Below are positions 24,385-33,685 of a DNA stretch of 64,000 nt, piece by piece. The notes below the pieces were generated by a model, which was not told the origin of the DNA, made no database searches, and saw only the letters and a program-made list of their open reading frames with translations. Location of the stretch: NCBI GenBank assembly GCA_044445965.1, contig JBIOEJ010000008.1, positions 1-64,000 of the forward strand, given 5' to 3'. Within the stretch, counting starts at the first letter, position 1; each line of letters opens with the position of its first letter. The DNA is from GAS188 sp044445965 (lineage in GTDB: Bacteria > Pseudomonadota > Alphaproteobacteria > Rhizobiales > Beijerinckiaceae). The translations under genes and the position numbers were made by a program.

Positions 24385-27300
24385 TCAGGGTGAGCCTTGG
24401 CCGCCGGACAGTCTCCACGACAGATGGCGGCCATCGACGGTCATCTCCAGGGTCAGCTCGCCGAATGATGCAGGCAGAACCGGCGCGACGGTCCGCTCGC
24501 CGAAATGACGGCGAAGACCGAGCGCGTGGCGCATCAAGATGTTGGTGAACAGCCCCGGTCCGCTCGAATAGATACGCCAGCCGCCGTCGACCGCGATTTG
24601 CCCCGCCTTGACGCGCTCCCAGGCGGCGTTCGCCTCGTAGCGATCGCGGAAGGAGGCGTCGCTGCTGCTGAAATAGCTGTTGCGCTGCCGCGGCGAGGCG
24701 TAAGCGAGGCGATCGGTGACGGTGATCGGATTGGCCACGGCGAGCGCGTCCCAAAGCGCCTCCGCCTCTCCGAGGACCGCCATGGCCTCCGCGTAGCGCA
24801 GATGCGCATGGACATACATGAGCCCGATCTCGCGGCCGAAGAAGGACGAGGATTCGGCGCGCCGGAAGATCGCTTGCGGCCCGCCCCGATAGGTGACCGG
24901 CCTGTCCATCAACCGCACTCCATCCGGAAAGAGGAGATGCTCGCGGATGATGGCGAGATGGTGCCTCGCCTGATCGGGCGTGAACAGGCCGGCGATGATG
25001 CCTTGCGTCATAGGCAGCAGGGAATAGCTGAGCCCGGTGCGGCGGTCGCTCGGGTGCAGCAGCACTTCGCATTCGCCTTCGCCGAAGATCGCGTAGCCCG
25101 CCACGGTCCCGTCACGCACGAGATGGCGGTTGAAATCGACCGCCATCTCGGCCGCAAGCCCCTCGAGCTCCGCGGCCGCCGGGGCGCGGCCGGCGCGGCG
25201 CAGCACCTCAGCATAGCGGTTGAGCTGCTGGAACAGGAGGGCGACCGTCCAGCTGCTCACCATCCTGTCATGCATCGCCGGGTCGACGGGTTGCAGGCTG
25301 TCGTTCCAGTCCCCTTCGCCATAGCGGATGAGACGGGTGCCGGGGATGAACCGTTCCTTCACCGTGGCGATGAGCTTGTCGATATGGGCAGCGATGCTAT
25401 CTCGCCGCTCGGTCTTGGCGAGGTCGTCCTCGCGCCGCCAGGCGACCGCTTCGTCCAGAAAGCCGACATCGTCCGTCGCTTCGACATAATCGCATAATGC
25501 CTTGAGCGGCCAGACGATCACGTCGCCGTGGGAATGCTTGTCCTGGATGAACGAATAAGGCTCCAACATGAACCATTGCGGCCAGTCGCCGCCACGCTCG
25601 TATTGCTGCGCGAAGAGGATGCGCAGGATGTTTTTCACCGGCGCGTCATGGCCGAGCGAGAGGAAGAACTCGACCGGGCCCTGGCACACGTCGCGGGTGC
25701 CCCAGGCAGCGCCGGTATATTGCTCGAGGCCGTGCGGCACCGTCAGGTGCATCATGGCGTTATGGGCGAACCAGGGCAGGATCGTCTCGATCGCCGCCAG
25801 ATCCACGCCTGCCTGGCCGGGGCCGCTGGCGCGCAGCCGCAGGGGAGGAGACAGATGCGTCCAGTATCCTGCCGCGGGCGTCAGCATCGCCTCGGCCTCG
25901 ATGCCGCTCTCATAGGCTTGCACCAGACGCTCGGCTTCCACGGCATCCGTCATGGAGCCGACGACCGCGAAGCCGAAACTCGTCGTCGCGCGTGTCCGCA
26001 ACGCGATATAGCCGCCGTTGCGGGCGAGGCCGTCTTCGTACAGCAGCTCGTCGCCGCCGATCGTCTCGATGGCCTGCGGGGCGCCGGTGACGAGGTGATA
26101 GACGGCGTCCGGATAATGCTCCGCCCACAACCATTTTGGGTCCGGGCGGAAGGAGAACTGCTTACGCCCAGGGTCGATGGCGATGCGGCTCGCATGGTCG
26201 AGCTCGCGCTCGCCGAGGACGAGATGCGCGAAGACGAGGAACCGGCAGGGCTCGCCGGTGACATTCACTTTCCACTGCATGGCGGCGTGCTCGCCGGAGG
26301 CGATGGCCCGCACGGTGATGATGCGGTGATCGAGATGGTAGCTCCAACAGCAATCGCCGAGCCCCATATCGAATACGGACGGCACCGCCAGCAGGCGCCA
26401 TGCGCCCGAAAGCTCGACCAGGATGCGCAGGCCGCTCGCCCGCGTGATGTTGTAGGGGTCCCGCGATACCGAGAACAGCTTGTGGAACGAGGTGTTGCCG
26501 ATGGTGAGCTGAGCGGCGAAGACACCATGCATCCAGCCCGTCGCGCATAGCGTCGCGTCATCGGGGAGCATGGCCTTTCCGCTGCGCAGCAAGGTGCCGT
26601 GGCGGCGCGCAACCATCAGCTCCTTGTCGCGCAGCACGACATGGCGGTTATGCGGCCCATCATCAGGGGTGAAGAAGGACAGGAGACGCCCTCGCGAGCG
26701 CTCGTCGTGCAGGCGCTCGTCGAATGCTTTCGCCACCTCCTCCTCGCCGAGGGAGCGGGCGATGATGGGCGAGGCGTCCTGGACGATGCTGCGTAGCGCA
26801 GGCTCGAGCGGGATCTCCGCAGGCTCGAACTCCGCCTGGGCTCGCCATACGAGGTCGAGCCTTTCGAGGTCGGCATCGCTCGAGGCTGGGCCATGGTCCG
26901 GCTCGTAGAGGCCGAAGAACGTCCATGTCACGGTCCTGCCAGCAACCAGCGCGGCGGGGCGCGACTGGATCGCCGGACAGGCGACCTCGTGCTGGAGGCG
27001 CTCTCCAGGAAGATCGGTGCCGAAACCGAGGGTGAGGCCGGCTGCGTCGCGGAAGCCGGGTCCGAAGAGTTGCAGGGCGTCGGTGGCGAAGCTTGCCGCG
27101 CCGTCGAGACAGCCATGCGTCACCCACGGATGCCCATCACCCTGGCTCAGATTCTGTCGGCTCATCACCACCAGCCCGGCTTTGGGGTGCCTCGCGATAT
27201 GATGGTCGATATATTGCGAGGCATAGGCCTCGTTGCTCATGAGAAAGGCGCGCTCGGCCAAGCCGACATCCTGCACCAGGATGATGTCGCAGGGCAGGGC

Positions 27301-27693
27301 GCGATCGCTCGTCACCTCGACATGCCATAGCCAGACATTGCTGCCTGGATGGAGCCACAGGGTGGCTCGGTGGTCGATGCCGTCCGCCTTTCCGGCCCAG
27401 ACGATGCGATCCGTGCCGACACCGACATCGACCTTGGCGGCCGGGCCGGTGAGTTCGAGGTTCCTTGGCCGCAGCCCGCCGAGGCGAAGCACCAGCCGGC
27501 CGATGCCGCCATGGAGCGGCGAGCCCAGCACCTGGTTGATCATGATGCGGCGACCGTCATGCTCATGCTCGATCGCCAGGATCGCCCCGTTTGGAAGGAT
27601 GCTGACGGAGAGGCCCGTTGCGTTGGCGATGCGGCGCAGCCCGAGATCGCCGTCGCGGGGGGTAGCGAAGCTGCGCAGGCCGGAACGCGTCAT
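24385..27693 (-). CDS. GH94-type glycoside phosphorylase, resembling 1,2-beta-oligoglucan phosphorylase
   Basis: 1102 residues, cytosolic (no signal peptide). N-terminal beta-sandwich domains to about residue 600, then the (alpha/alpha)6 barrel with TGAAWGTRDVCQGPVEFF, GDWPQWFM and KHSHGDVIVWPLKAL, and the catalytic-acid region GEGDWNDSLQP near 790 followed by SSWTVALLFQ. The Asp in the DWND block is the general acid in GH94. Length and these blocks match 1,2-beta-oligoglucan phosphorylases better than cellobiose phosphorylases (about 800 residues). Phosphorolysis of short beta-1,2-glucans to glucose 1-phosphate would fit an organism that makes osmoregulated beta-1,2-glucans. The substrate is inferred; there is no GT84 synthase domain attached. 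Confidence 0.65.
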   Translation of the reverse strand: MTRSGLRSFATPRDGDLGLRRIANATGLSVSILPNGAILAIEHEHDGRRIMINQVLGSPLHGGIGRLVLRLGGLRPRNLELTGPAAKVDVGVGTDRIVWAGKADGIDHRATLWLHPGSNVWLWHVEVTSDRALPCDIILVQDVGLAERAFLMSNEAYASQYIDHHIARHPKAGLVVMSRQNLSQGDGHPWVTHGCLDGAASFATDALQLFGPGFRDAAGLTLGFGTDLPGERLQHEVACPAIQSRPAALVAGRTVTWTFFGLYEPDHGPASSDADLERLDLVWRAQAEFEPAEIPLEPALRSIVQDASPIIARSLGEEEVAKAFDERLHDERSRGRLLSFFTPDDGPHNRHVVLRDKELMVARRHGTLLRSGKAMLPDDATLCATGWMHGVFAAQLTIGNTSFHKLFSVSRDPYNITRASGLRILVELSGAWRLLAVPSVFDMGLGDCCWSYHLDHRIITVRAIASGEHAAMQWKVNVTGEPCRFLVFAHLVLGERELDHASRIAIDPGRKQFSFRPDPKWLWAEHYPDAVYHLVTGAPQAIETIGGDELLYEDGLARNGGYIALRTRATTSFGFAVVGSMTDAVEAERLVQAYESGIEAEAMLTPAAGYWTHLSPPLRLRASGPGQAGVDLAAIETILPWFAHNAMMHLTVPHGLEQYTGAAWGTRDVCQGPVEFFLSLGHDAPVKNILRILFAQQYERGGDWPQWFMLEPYSFIQDKHSHGDVIVWPLKALCDYVEATDDVGFLDEAVAWRREDDLAKTERRDSIAAHIDKLIATVKERFIPGTRLIRYGEGDWNDSLQPVDPAMHDRMVSSWTVALLFQQLNRYAEVLRRAGRAPAAAELEGLAAEMAVDFNRHLVRDGTVAGYAIFGEGECEVLLHPSDRRTGLSYSLLPMTQGIIAGLFTPDQARHHLAIIREHLLFPDGVRLMDRPVTYRGGPQAIFRRAESSSFFGREIGLMYVHAHLRYAEAMAVLGEAEALWDALAVANPITVTDRLAYASPRQRNSYFSSSDASFRDRYEANAAWERVKAGQIAVDGGWRIYSSGPGLFTNILMRHALGLRRHFGERTVAPVLPASFGELTLEMTVDGRHLSWRLSGGQGSP

Positions 27694-27847
27694 CGCTGAA
27701 TCTCTCCTGATACCGGGGCTTAGCCAAACCGATTTCAGATTACCGCTTGTATGATCCGCCTGCTATCGATGATCCGCGTGGACGAGGATCGCGCCACCGA
27801 CGACAAGGGGCCCGGCCGGGCTCGATGAGCTGATAAGGAGAAACTGC

Positions 27848-28639
27848 GTGACGAATAGTGCCGATGGAAGCCACAAGCTCGCGGGTCAGCGCGTTCTCGT
27901 GACCGCCGGCGCCGGAGGGATCGGGCTCGCCATCGCCGAACGGCTCATTGCCGATGGCGCTCGGCTGTTCGTCTGCGATGTCGCCGATCAGGCATTGCGC
28001 GAATTCTCGGCGCGCTTTCCCGAACATGGCTCGATCAACGCCGATGTCGCCGACGAAGGGGATGTCGAACGCTTGTTCCGGGAAGCCCGCGCCCGTCTCG
28101 GCGGGCTCGACGCCTTGATCAACAATGCCGGCATCGCCGGGCCGACTGGCGGCGTCGACGAGATCGCGCCCGTGGACTGGCGCCGCTGCATCGATGTCTG
28201 CCTGACCGGACAATTCCTCTGCGCCCGCCTCGCCGTGCCCTTGCTGCGCGAAGCGGGCGGCGGCTCGATCGTCAACATGTCGTCCGCCGCCGGAAAACAT
28301 GGCTATGCGTTCCGCACGCCCTATTCAGCGGCGAAGTTCGGGGTCATCGGCCTGACGCAGAGCCTCGCCAAGGAGCTCGGCCCGCAAGCCATCAGGGTGA
28401 ACGCCATCCTGCCGGGCATCGTCGAAGGCCCGCGCATGGCAGGCGTGATCCGCTCGCGCGCCGCCCAGCTCGGCGTGAGCGACCAGGAGATGGAGAGGCG
28501 CTATCTCGAGCGCGTCTCGCTGCGCAGGATGGTCACCGCGGGGGATGTCGCCAACATGGTCGCCTTCCTGCTCTCCGCTGGCGGATGCAACATTTCGGGT
28601 CAGTCGATCGGCGTCGACGGCAATGTGGAAACCTTGTGA
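27848..28639 (+). CDS. Short-chain dehydrogenase/reductase
   Basis: 263 residues, classical SDR. Cofactor motif TAGAGGIG (19-26), INNAGIAG (91-98), and the catalytic Ser145/146, Tyr159, Lys163 (YSAAK). Asp44 at the end of the second strand (FVCDV) suggests NAD over NADP. GTG start, with AAGGAG 7 bases upstream. Followed after 16 bases by a 3-hydroxyacyl-CoA/gulonate-type dehydrogenase, so the two probably act in one oxidation pathway, perhaps of a sugar acid. Divergent from the GH94 gene across about 150 bases. Confidence 0.88.
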   Translation: MTNSADGSHKLAGQRVLVTAGAGGIGLAIAERLIADGARLFVCDVADQALREFSARFPEHGSINADVADEGDVERLFREARARLGGLDALINNAGIAGPTGGVDEIAPVDWRRCIDVCLTGQFLCARLAVPLLREAGGGSIVNMSSAAGKHGYAFRTPYSAAKFGVIGLTQSLAKELGPQAIRVNAILPGIVEGPRMAGVIRSRAAQLGVSDQEMERRYLERVSLRRMVTAGDVANMVAFLLSAGGCNISGQSIGVDGNVETL

Positions 28640-28655
28640 GGGAGTGCTGTCGGAC

Positions 28656-29600
28656 ATGGCGCGCGTAGCGGTTATCGGATCAGGCTTCATCGGCCGTGCT
28701 TGGGCGATCTCCTATGCGCGCGCAGGGCATCATGTGACGCTCTGGGACGAATTCCCCGAGGCTCCTCGCAAGGCGATGGAGTTCATCGGCAAGGCGGTGC
28801 CGGAGCTCGCGGCGAACGGCCTTCTCGGCGGCCGCACGCCCGAGGCTTTGCTGGCGCTGATCGGCATCGAGCCCGATCTCGGCGCGGCGCTCGAAGGCGC
28901 CGTCCATGTCCAGGAAAGCACGCCCGAGCGCGTCGAGCTCAAGAGGGAGGTCTTCGCGCGGCTCGACCGCTTGGCGCCTGCGGATGCCGTGCTGGCGAGC
29001 TCGACCTCGGCGATCCTGCCGTCGTTCTTCACCGAGCATGTGCCGGGACGCCATCGCTGCCTCGTCGTGCACCCGATCAACCCGCCTTATCTCGTGCCGG
29101 CGGCCGAGGTCGTGCCGGCGCCCTGGACCTCGCCGGAGATCGTCGAGCGCACGCGCCGATTTCTCGTGGCGGCCGGCCACGCCCCGATCGTGATGAAGCG
29201 CGAATTGACCGGCTTCGTCATGAACCGCATGCAAGGCGCTCTCCTCGAAGAGGCGTTCCGCCTGGTCGCGGAGGGCTATGCGAGCATCGAGGATGTCGAT
29301 GTCGGCATTCGCGAGGGACTAGCCTTGCGCTGGTCGTTCATGGGGCCGTTCGAGACGATCGACCTCAATGCGCCGGAGGGCGTGCGCGACTACGTGATGC
29401 GCTACAAGGGTATTTACGAGGAGCTGTTCCCGCAGATGCAATGGCGCGCCGACTGGGCGGGCGAGGTCCTCGATGTCATCGAGCGCGAGCGCAGGGCGCT
29501 TCTGCCGAAGGAGAAGCTCGGCGAGCGCGCCCTGTGGCGCGACCGGCGCCTGATGGCGCTCGCAGCCCATAAGCGCAAGGCGGAAGAGGAGATCGGCTGA
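28656..29600 (+). CDS. 3-hydroxyacyl-CoA dehydrogenase family protein (L-gulonate 3-dehydrogenase / lambda-crystallin type)
   Basis: 314 residues. Rossmann motif GSGFIG (8-13), strand-end acidic pair WDEF, and the family block HPINPPYLVP followed by ELTGFVMNRMQGALLEEAF in the helical C-terminal domain. The short single-domain form without a hydratase half and the HPINPPYLVP variant point to the lambda-crystallin/gulonate/carnitine dehydrogenase group, which oxidise free hydroxyacids with NAD. The exact substrate is open. The ATG at 28656 places the Rossmann motif at residue 8; GAGGGAG lies upstream. Operon with the SDR gene. Confidence 0.82.
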   Translation: MARVAVIGSGFIGRAWAISYARAGHHVTLWDEFPEAPRKAMEFIGKAVPELAANGLLGGRTPEALLALIGIEPDLGAALEGAVHVQESTPERVELKREVFARLDRLAPADAVLASSTSAILPSFFTEHVPGRHRCLVVHPINPPYLVPAAEVVPAPWTSPEIVERTRRFLVAAGHAPIVMKRELTGFVMNRMQGALLEEAFRLVAEGYASIEDVDVGIREGLALRWSFMGPFETIDLNAPEGVRDYVMRYKGIYEELFPQMQWRADWAGEVLDVIERERRALLPKEKLGERALWRDRRLMALAAHKRKAEEEIG

Positions 29601-29759
29601 CGCTGGGGTGGAACGCGGCAGCAAACGGCCAAGTTCGCCTTTTCTTTTCTGGATTTGGATGTCATATCGAAGCCAACCCATGCCGATGCATGCTGGGGCA
29701 GCCCGAGTTTGAATTCGGGCTCTCAAATCAAAGCGGGCAATCGCGAGCGGCGGCAAGTT

Positions 29760-32153
29760 ATGGACGAGCGTCTTCCCTTCCTCGCCGAGCTCGAACGTAA
29801 GGTGCTGTGGCTCTCCACCTGGACGATCCACAACGCCAACCATTTGCGCGCCAGCGAGGATGGGCTGAAGGTCGGTGGCCATCAGGCTTCCTCGGCCTCG
29901 CTGTCGACTATCCTCACCGCGCTTTATTTCGCGGTGCTGCGTCCGCAGGACCGCGTGGCCGTGAAGCCGCATGCGAGCCCCATCTTCCACGCCATCCAAT
30001 ATCTCCTCGGCAACCAGACGCGTGACAAGCTCGAGAATTTCCGCGGCTATAAGGGCGCCCAGTCCTATCCCTCGCGCACCAAGGATGTGGACGATGTCGA
30101 TTTCTCGACGGGGTCCGTCGGATTGGGGGTCGCCCAGACGCTCTTCGCGAGCCTCGTCCAGGATTACGTCAAGGCGCATGGCTGGGCGAAGGATCGGCCT
30201 GAGGGCCGCATGGTGGCCCTCGTCGGCGACGCCGAGATGGACGAAGGCAACATCTTCGAGGCGCTGCTCGAAGGCTGGAAGCAGGGCCTGAGGAATTGCT
30301 GGTGGATCATCGACTATAACCGCCAGAGCCTCGATGCCGTGATCCGCGAAGGTCTCTATGCGCGTTTCGAGGCGATCTTCCGCGCCTTCGGCTGGGATGT
30401 GGTGATCCTCAAATACGGTTCGCTGCAGCAAGCGGCCTTCCGGGAGCCCGGCGGCGGGAAGCTGCGCGAATGGATCGACACCGCGCCGAACCAGCTCTAC
30501 TCGGCCCTGACCTTCCAAGGGGGCGCGGCTTGGCGCAAGCGCCTGCTGGACGATCTCGGCGACCAAGGCGACGTGACGCGCCTGATCGAAAGCCGCTCCG
30601 ACCAGGAACTTGCCCGCCTCATGACCAATCTCGGGGGCCATGATCTCCCCGGACTGCTGCAGGCCTTCGAATCGATCGATCATGATCGCCCGACCGTGTT
30701 CATCGCCTATACGATCAAGGGATTCGGACTGCCGCTCGCCGGCCACAAGGACAACCACGCCGGCCTCCTCACGCCGAAGCAGCTCGAACTCTATCGCGAC
30801 GGCATCGGAGTGAGGGCAGGCCATGAATGGGACGCGTTCGAAGGCTTGAAGCTCGCTCCCGAAGCGCTGCGGAGCTTTCTCCGCGAGGTGCCTTTCGCCG
30901 CCGAAGGCACGCGCCGATTGAGTGCGCCGCGCTTGCCGGTTCCGACCGAGCTTGCGGTGCCCCAGCAGCCGCGCATGTCGACGCAACAGGGCTTCGGCCT
31001 CCTGCTGAACGAGCTCGGCCGCTCCAGCGAAAAGCTCGCGGACCGCATCGTCACGGCATCGCCGGATGTCACGGTCTCGACCAATCTCGGCGCCTTCGTC
31101 AATCGGCGCGGCCTCTTCGCGCGTCAGGACATGAAGGATCTGTTCAAGGCCGAGCGCATTCCCTCGACCTTCACCTGGGACTTCTCGCCCAAGGGGCAGC
31201 ATCTCGAGCTCGGCATCGCCGAGATGAATCTGTTCATCTTGCTTTCGGCGCTCGGCCTCTCGCATTCCCTGTTCGGCGAGCGTCTGATCCCCATCGGCAC
31301 GCTCTACGACCCTTTCATCGCGCGTGGCCTCGATGCCCTGAATTATGCCTGCTATCAGGATGCCCGTTTCATCCTGGTCGCCACGCCCTCCGGCGTCACG
31401 CTGGCGCCGGAAGGCGGGGCGCATCAATCGATCGGAACGCCGCTGATCGGGCTGGCGCAGGACGGACTCGCGGCCTTCGAGCCGGCCTTCGTCGACGAGC
31501 TCGCCGTGATCTTGCGCTTCGCCTTCGACTATCTGCAGCGCTCCGGCGGGGCCGAGCCCAGCGAGCGCAGCTGGTTGCGCGACGAGACGGGCGGTTCGAT
31601 CTATCTGCGGCTCTCGACGCGCTCCATCGAGCAGCCGCAGCGGCAGATCGCGCCGCCGCTCGGCGACGACATCATCGACGGCGCCTATTGGCTGCGCAAG
31701 CCCGGGCCCAACGCCCAGGTCGTCATCGCCTATACCGGCGCCGTCGCGTCGGAAGCAATCGAGGCGGTCGGCCTGATCGCCGAGGACCGGCGTGATGTGG
31801 GCCTGCTTGCCGTCACCTCGGCCGATCGGCTCAATGCCGGCTGGACGGCGGCCCAGCGTGCCCGCGAGCGCGGGCTGGTGCACGCCAGAAGCCATATCGA
31901 GCGCCTGTTCGCGGACGTGCCGCCGCATTGCGGGCTCGTCACCGTGCTCGACGGCCATCCCGCGACGCTCGCCTGGCTCGGCTCCGTGATGGGCCATCGC
32001 ACGCGCTCGCTCGGCGTCGAGCATTTCGGGCAGACGGGCACCATCGCCGATCTCTATCGCCATTTCGGCATCGATGCGCAGGCCATCATCGCTGCCGCGC
32101 AGATGATCGCGCCCGGCCGCCCCATCAGGCATTTGCGGGCAGTCGAGGGTTAG
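29760..32153 (+). CDS. Homodimeric-type pyruvate dehydrogenase E1-like / transketolase-like ThDP enzyme
   Basis: 797 residues. Follows AceE rather than two-subunit E1: GGHQASSASLSTILTALYF at the N-terminus, ThDP motif GDAEMDEGN (156-164) ending at Asn187 in DYNRQS, then the pyrimidine domain (EMNLFILLSALGLSH) and a transketolase C-terminal domain. It is about 90 residues shorter than E. coli AceE. No E2 or E3 genes are near, so it may use another acceptor or a distant E2, or may not be a pyruvate dehydrogenase at all. The start has only a weak ribosome site (GGCAAG). It follows the dehydrogenase gene after 159 bases and may belong to the same unit. Confidence 0.78.
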   Translation: MDERLPFLAELERKVLWLSTWTIHNANHLRASEDGLKVGGHQASSASLSTILTALYFAVLRPQDRVAVKPHASPIFHAIQYLLGNQTRDKLENFRGYKGAQSYPSRTKDVDDVDFSTGSVGLGVAQTLFASLVQDYVKAHGWAKDRPEGRMVALVGDAEMDEGNIFEALLEGWKQGLRNCWWIIDYNRQSLDAVIREGLYARFEAIFRAFGWDVVILKYGSLQQAAFREPGGGKLREWIDTAPNQLYSALTFQGGAAWRKRLLDDLGDQGDVTRLIESRSDQELARLMTNLGGHDLPGLLQAFESIDHDRPTVFIAYTIKGFGLPLAGHKDNHAGLLTPKQLELYRDGIGVRAGHEWDAFEGLKLAPEALRSFLREVPFAAEGTRRLSAPRLPVPTELAVPQQPRMSTQQGFGLLLNELGRSSEKLADRIVTASPDVTVSTNLGAFVNRRGLFARQDMKDLFKAERIPSTFTWDFSPKGQHLELGIAEMNLFILLSALGLSHSLFGERLIPIGTLYDPFIARGLDALNYACYQDARFILVATPSGVTLAPEGGAHQSIGTPLIGLAQDGLAAFEPAFVDELAVILRFAFDYLQRSGGAEPSERSWLRDETGGSIYLRLSTRSIEQPQRQIAPPLGDDIIDGAYWLRKPGPNAQVVIAYTGAVASEAIEAVGLIAEDRRDVGLLAVTSADRLNAGWTAAQRARERGLVHARSHIERLFADVPPHCGLVTVLDGHPATLAWLGSVMGHRTRSLGVEHFGQTGTIADLYRHFGIDAQAIIAAAQMIAPGRPIRHLRAVEG

Positions 32154-32188
32154 CGGAGGGGCGGCGACGCGCACCTTCCAAGAGATCC

Positions 32189-33685
32189 TCACTCCGCCCA
32201 ATCGAGAGCGCGCGTCACGGCCTTGTTCCATCGCCCGTAGAGGCGGGAGCGCTCGGCCTCCGGCATGCCGGCGTGCCAACGCTTATCGACGCGCCAGTTC
32301 TCGCTGATCTCGTCGGTGCTTTTCCAGTAGCCGGTCGCCAATCCGGCGGCGTAGGCGGCGCCGAGCGCCGTCGTCTCGATGACCTTCGGACGAACCACCG
32401 GCACGCTCAGGATATCGGCCTGGAACTGCATGAGCAGCTCATTGACCACCATGCCGCCGTCGGCGCGCAGTTCCTTGATCTGGACCTTCGAGTCCTTGAC
32501 CATCGCATCGAGCACGTCGCGCACCTGGAAGGCCGTCGCCTCGAGCGCGGCGCGCGCGATATGCCCCTTATTGGCGTAGCGCGTGAGGCCGGCGATGACG
32601 CCGCGCGCGCTTTCTTGCCAGTAAGGCGCGTAGAGGCCCGAAAAGGCCGGCACGAAATAGACATCGCCATTGCTCTCGACGCTGGCCGCCAACGCCTCCA
32701 CCTCCGCGCTCGTCCGGATGATGCCGAGATTGTCGCGCAGCCATTGGACGAGGGCGCCCGTGATCGCGATCGAGCCCTCGAGCGCATAGATCGCCTTGCC
32801 GGAGCCGAGCTTGTAGCCGAGCGTCGTCAGAAGGCCTGCTGTCGACGCGGACGGCTTCTCGCCGGTGTTCATCAGCATGAAGCAGCCGGTGCCATAGGTG
32901 TTCTTGGCTTCGCCCGGCCGCAGGCAGGCTTGGCCGAACAGCGCCGCCTGCTGGTCGCCGAGAATGCCGGCGACCACGAGACCTTTCGGCGGCACGGCAG
33001 TCTCGCCATAGACCTCGCTCGAGGATTTGATGGCCGGCAGGCAGGCCGGCGGAATATCGAACAGGTCGAGGATGTCTCGGTCCCAATCGAGCGTCTCGAG
33101 GTTCATCAACTGGGTGCGCGAGGCATTGGTCACATCGGTGACGTGAACGCCTCCTTTGACGCCGCCGGTGAGGTTCCAGACGAGCCAGCTGTCGATATTG
33201 CCGAACAGTACATCGCCCGCCTCGGCCTTGGCGCGCGCGCCCGGCACGTTGTCGAGGAGCCAGCGCAGCTTGAGGCCGGAGAAATAGGTCGCGAGCGGCA
33301 AGCCCGTCTTGGCGCGCAACCGGTCCTGACCGCCCGCTTTCGAGAAATGCGCCACCAATCGATCCGTGCGCGTATCCTGCCACACGAGCGCATTGTGCAG
33401 CGGCGCGCCCGTCCCGCGCTCCCAGATCACCGTCGTCTCGCGCTGATTGGTGATGCCGATCGATACGAGGTCCTTCGGGCCGAGGCCCGCCTTCTTCAGA
33501 GCGCCGGCGACGACGCTTTGCGTATTGCGCCAGATCTCGAGCGCGTCATGCTCGACCCAGCCGGGCCTTGGATAGATCTGCTCATGTTCCTTCTGGTCGA
33601 CGGCGATGATGTCGCCCTTGCGATCGAAGATGATGAAGCGCGTGCTCGTCGTGCCCTGGTCGATCGATCCTACGAATTTGGACAA
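32189..33685 (-). CDS. glpK: Glycerol kinase
   Basis: 498 residues, standard length. FGGY kinase: ATP/phosphate loop DQGTTSTRFIIFD at the N-terminus, the glycerol-binding NQRETTVIWERGTG and WQDTRT, GTGCFML in the second domain, and the C-terminal GLTRYANKGHIARAALEATAFQ. Converts glycerol to glycerol 3-phosphate in the cytosol. The start is a TTG (LSKFVGSIDQGTT): it matches the family N-terminus and has AGGA 4 bases upstream, while the longer frame runs back through the end of glpD. It overlaps glpD by 16 bases. Confidence 0.95.
   Translation of the reverse strand: MSKFVGSIDQGTTSTRFIIFDRKGDIIAVDQKEHEQIYPRPGWVEHDALEIWRNTQSVVAGALKKAGLGPKDLVSIGITNQRETTVIWERGTGAPLHNALVWQDTRTDRLVAHFSKAGGQDRLRAKTGLPLATYFSGLKLRWLLDNVPGARAKAEAGDVLFGNIDSWLVWNLTGGVKGGVHVTDVTNASRTQLMNLETLDWDRDILDLFDIPPACLPAIKSSSEVYGETAVPPKGLVVAGILGDQQAALFGQACLRPGEAKNTYGTGCFMLMNTGEKPSASTAGLLTTLGYKLGSGKAIYALEGSIAITGALVQWLRDNLGIIRTSAEVEALAASVESNGDVYFVPAFSGLYAPYWQESARGVIAGLTRYANKGHIARAALEATAFQVRDVLDAMVKDSKVQIKELRADGGMVVNELLMQFQADILSVPVVRPKVIETTALGAAYAAGLATGYWKSTDEISENWRVDKRWHAGMPEAERSRLYGRWNKAVTRALDWAE

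Noticed and set aside
22940..25072. One 710-codon minus-strand frame covering the 166-residue protein
   Set aside because: Only the last 166 codons read as protein; the rest overlaps the EamA and GH94 genes in a shifted frame and is Arg/His-rich noise.
29319..32279. 986-codon open frame antisense to the AceE-like gene
   Set aside because: Composition is Arg/Glu/Gly/Leu-rich with no domain pattern; the plus-strand frame encodes clear ThDP motifs. Long antisense frames are expected at this GC content.
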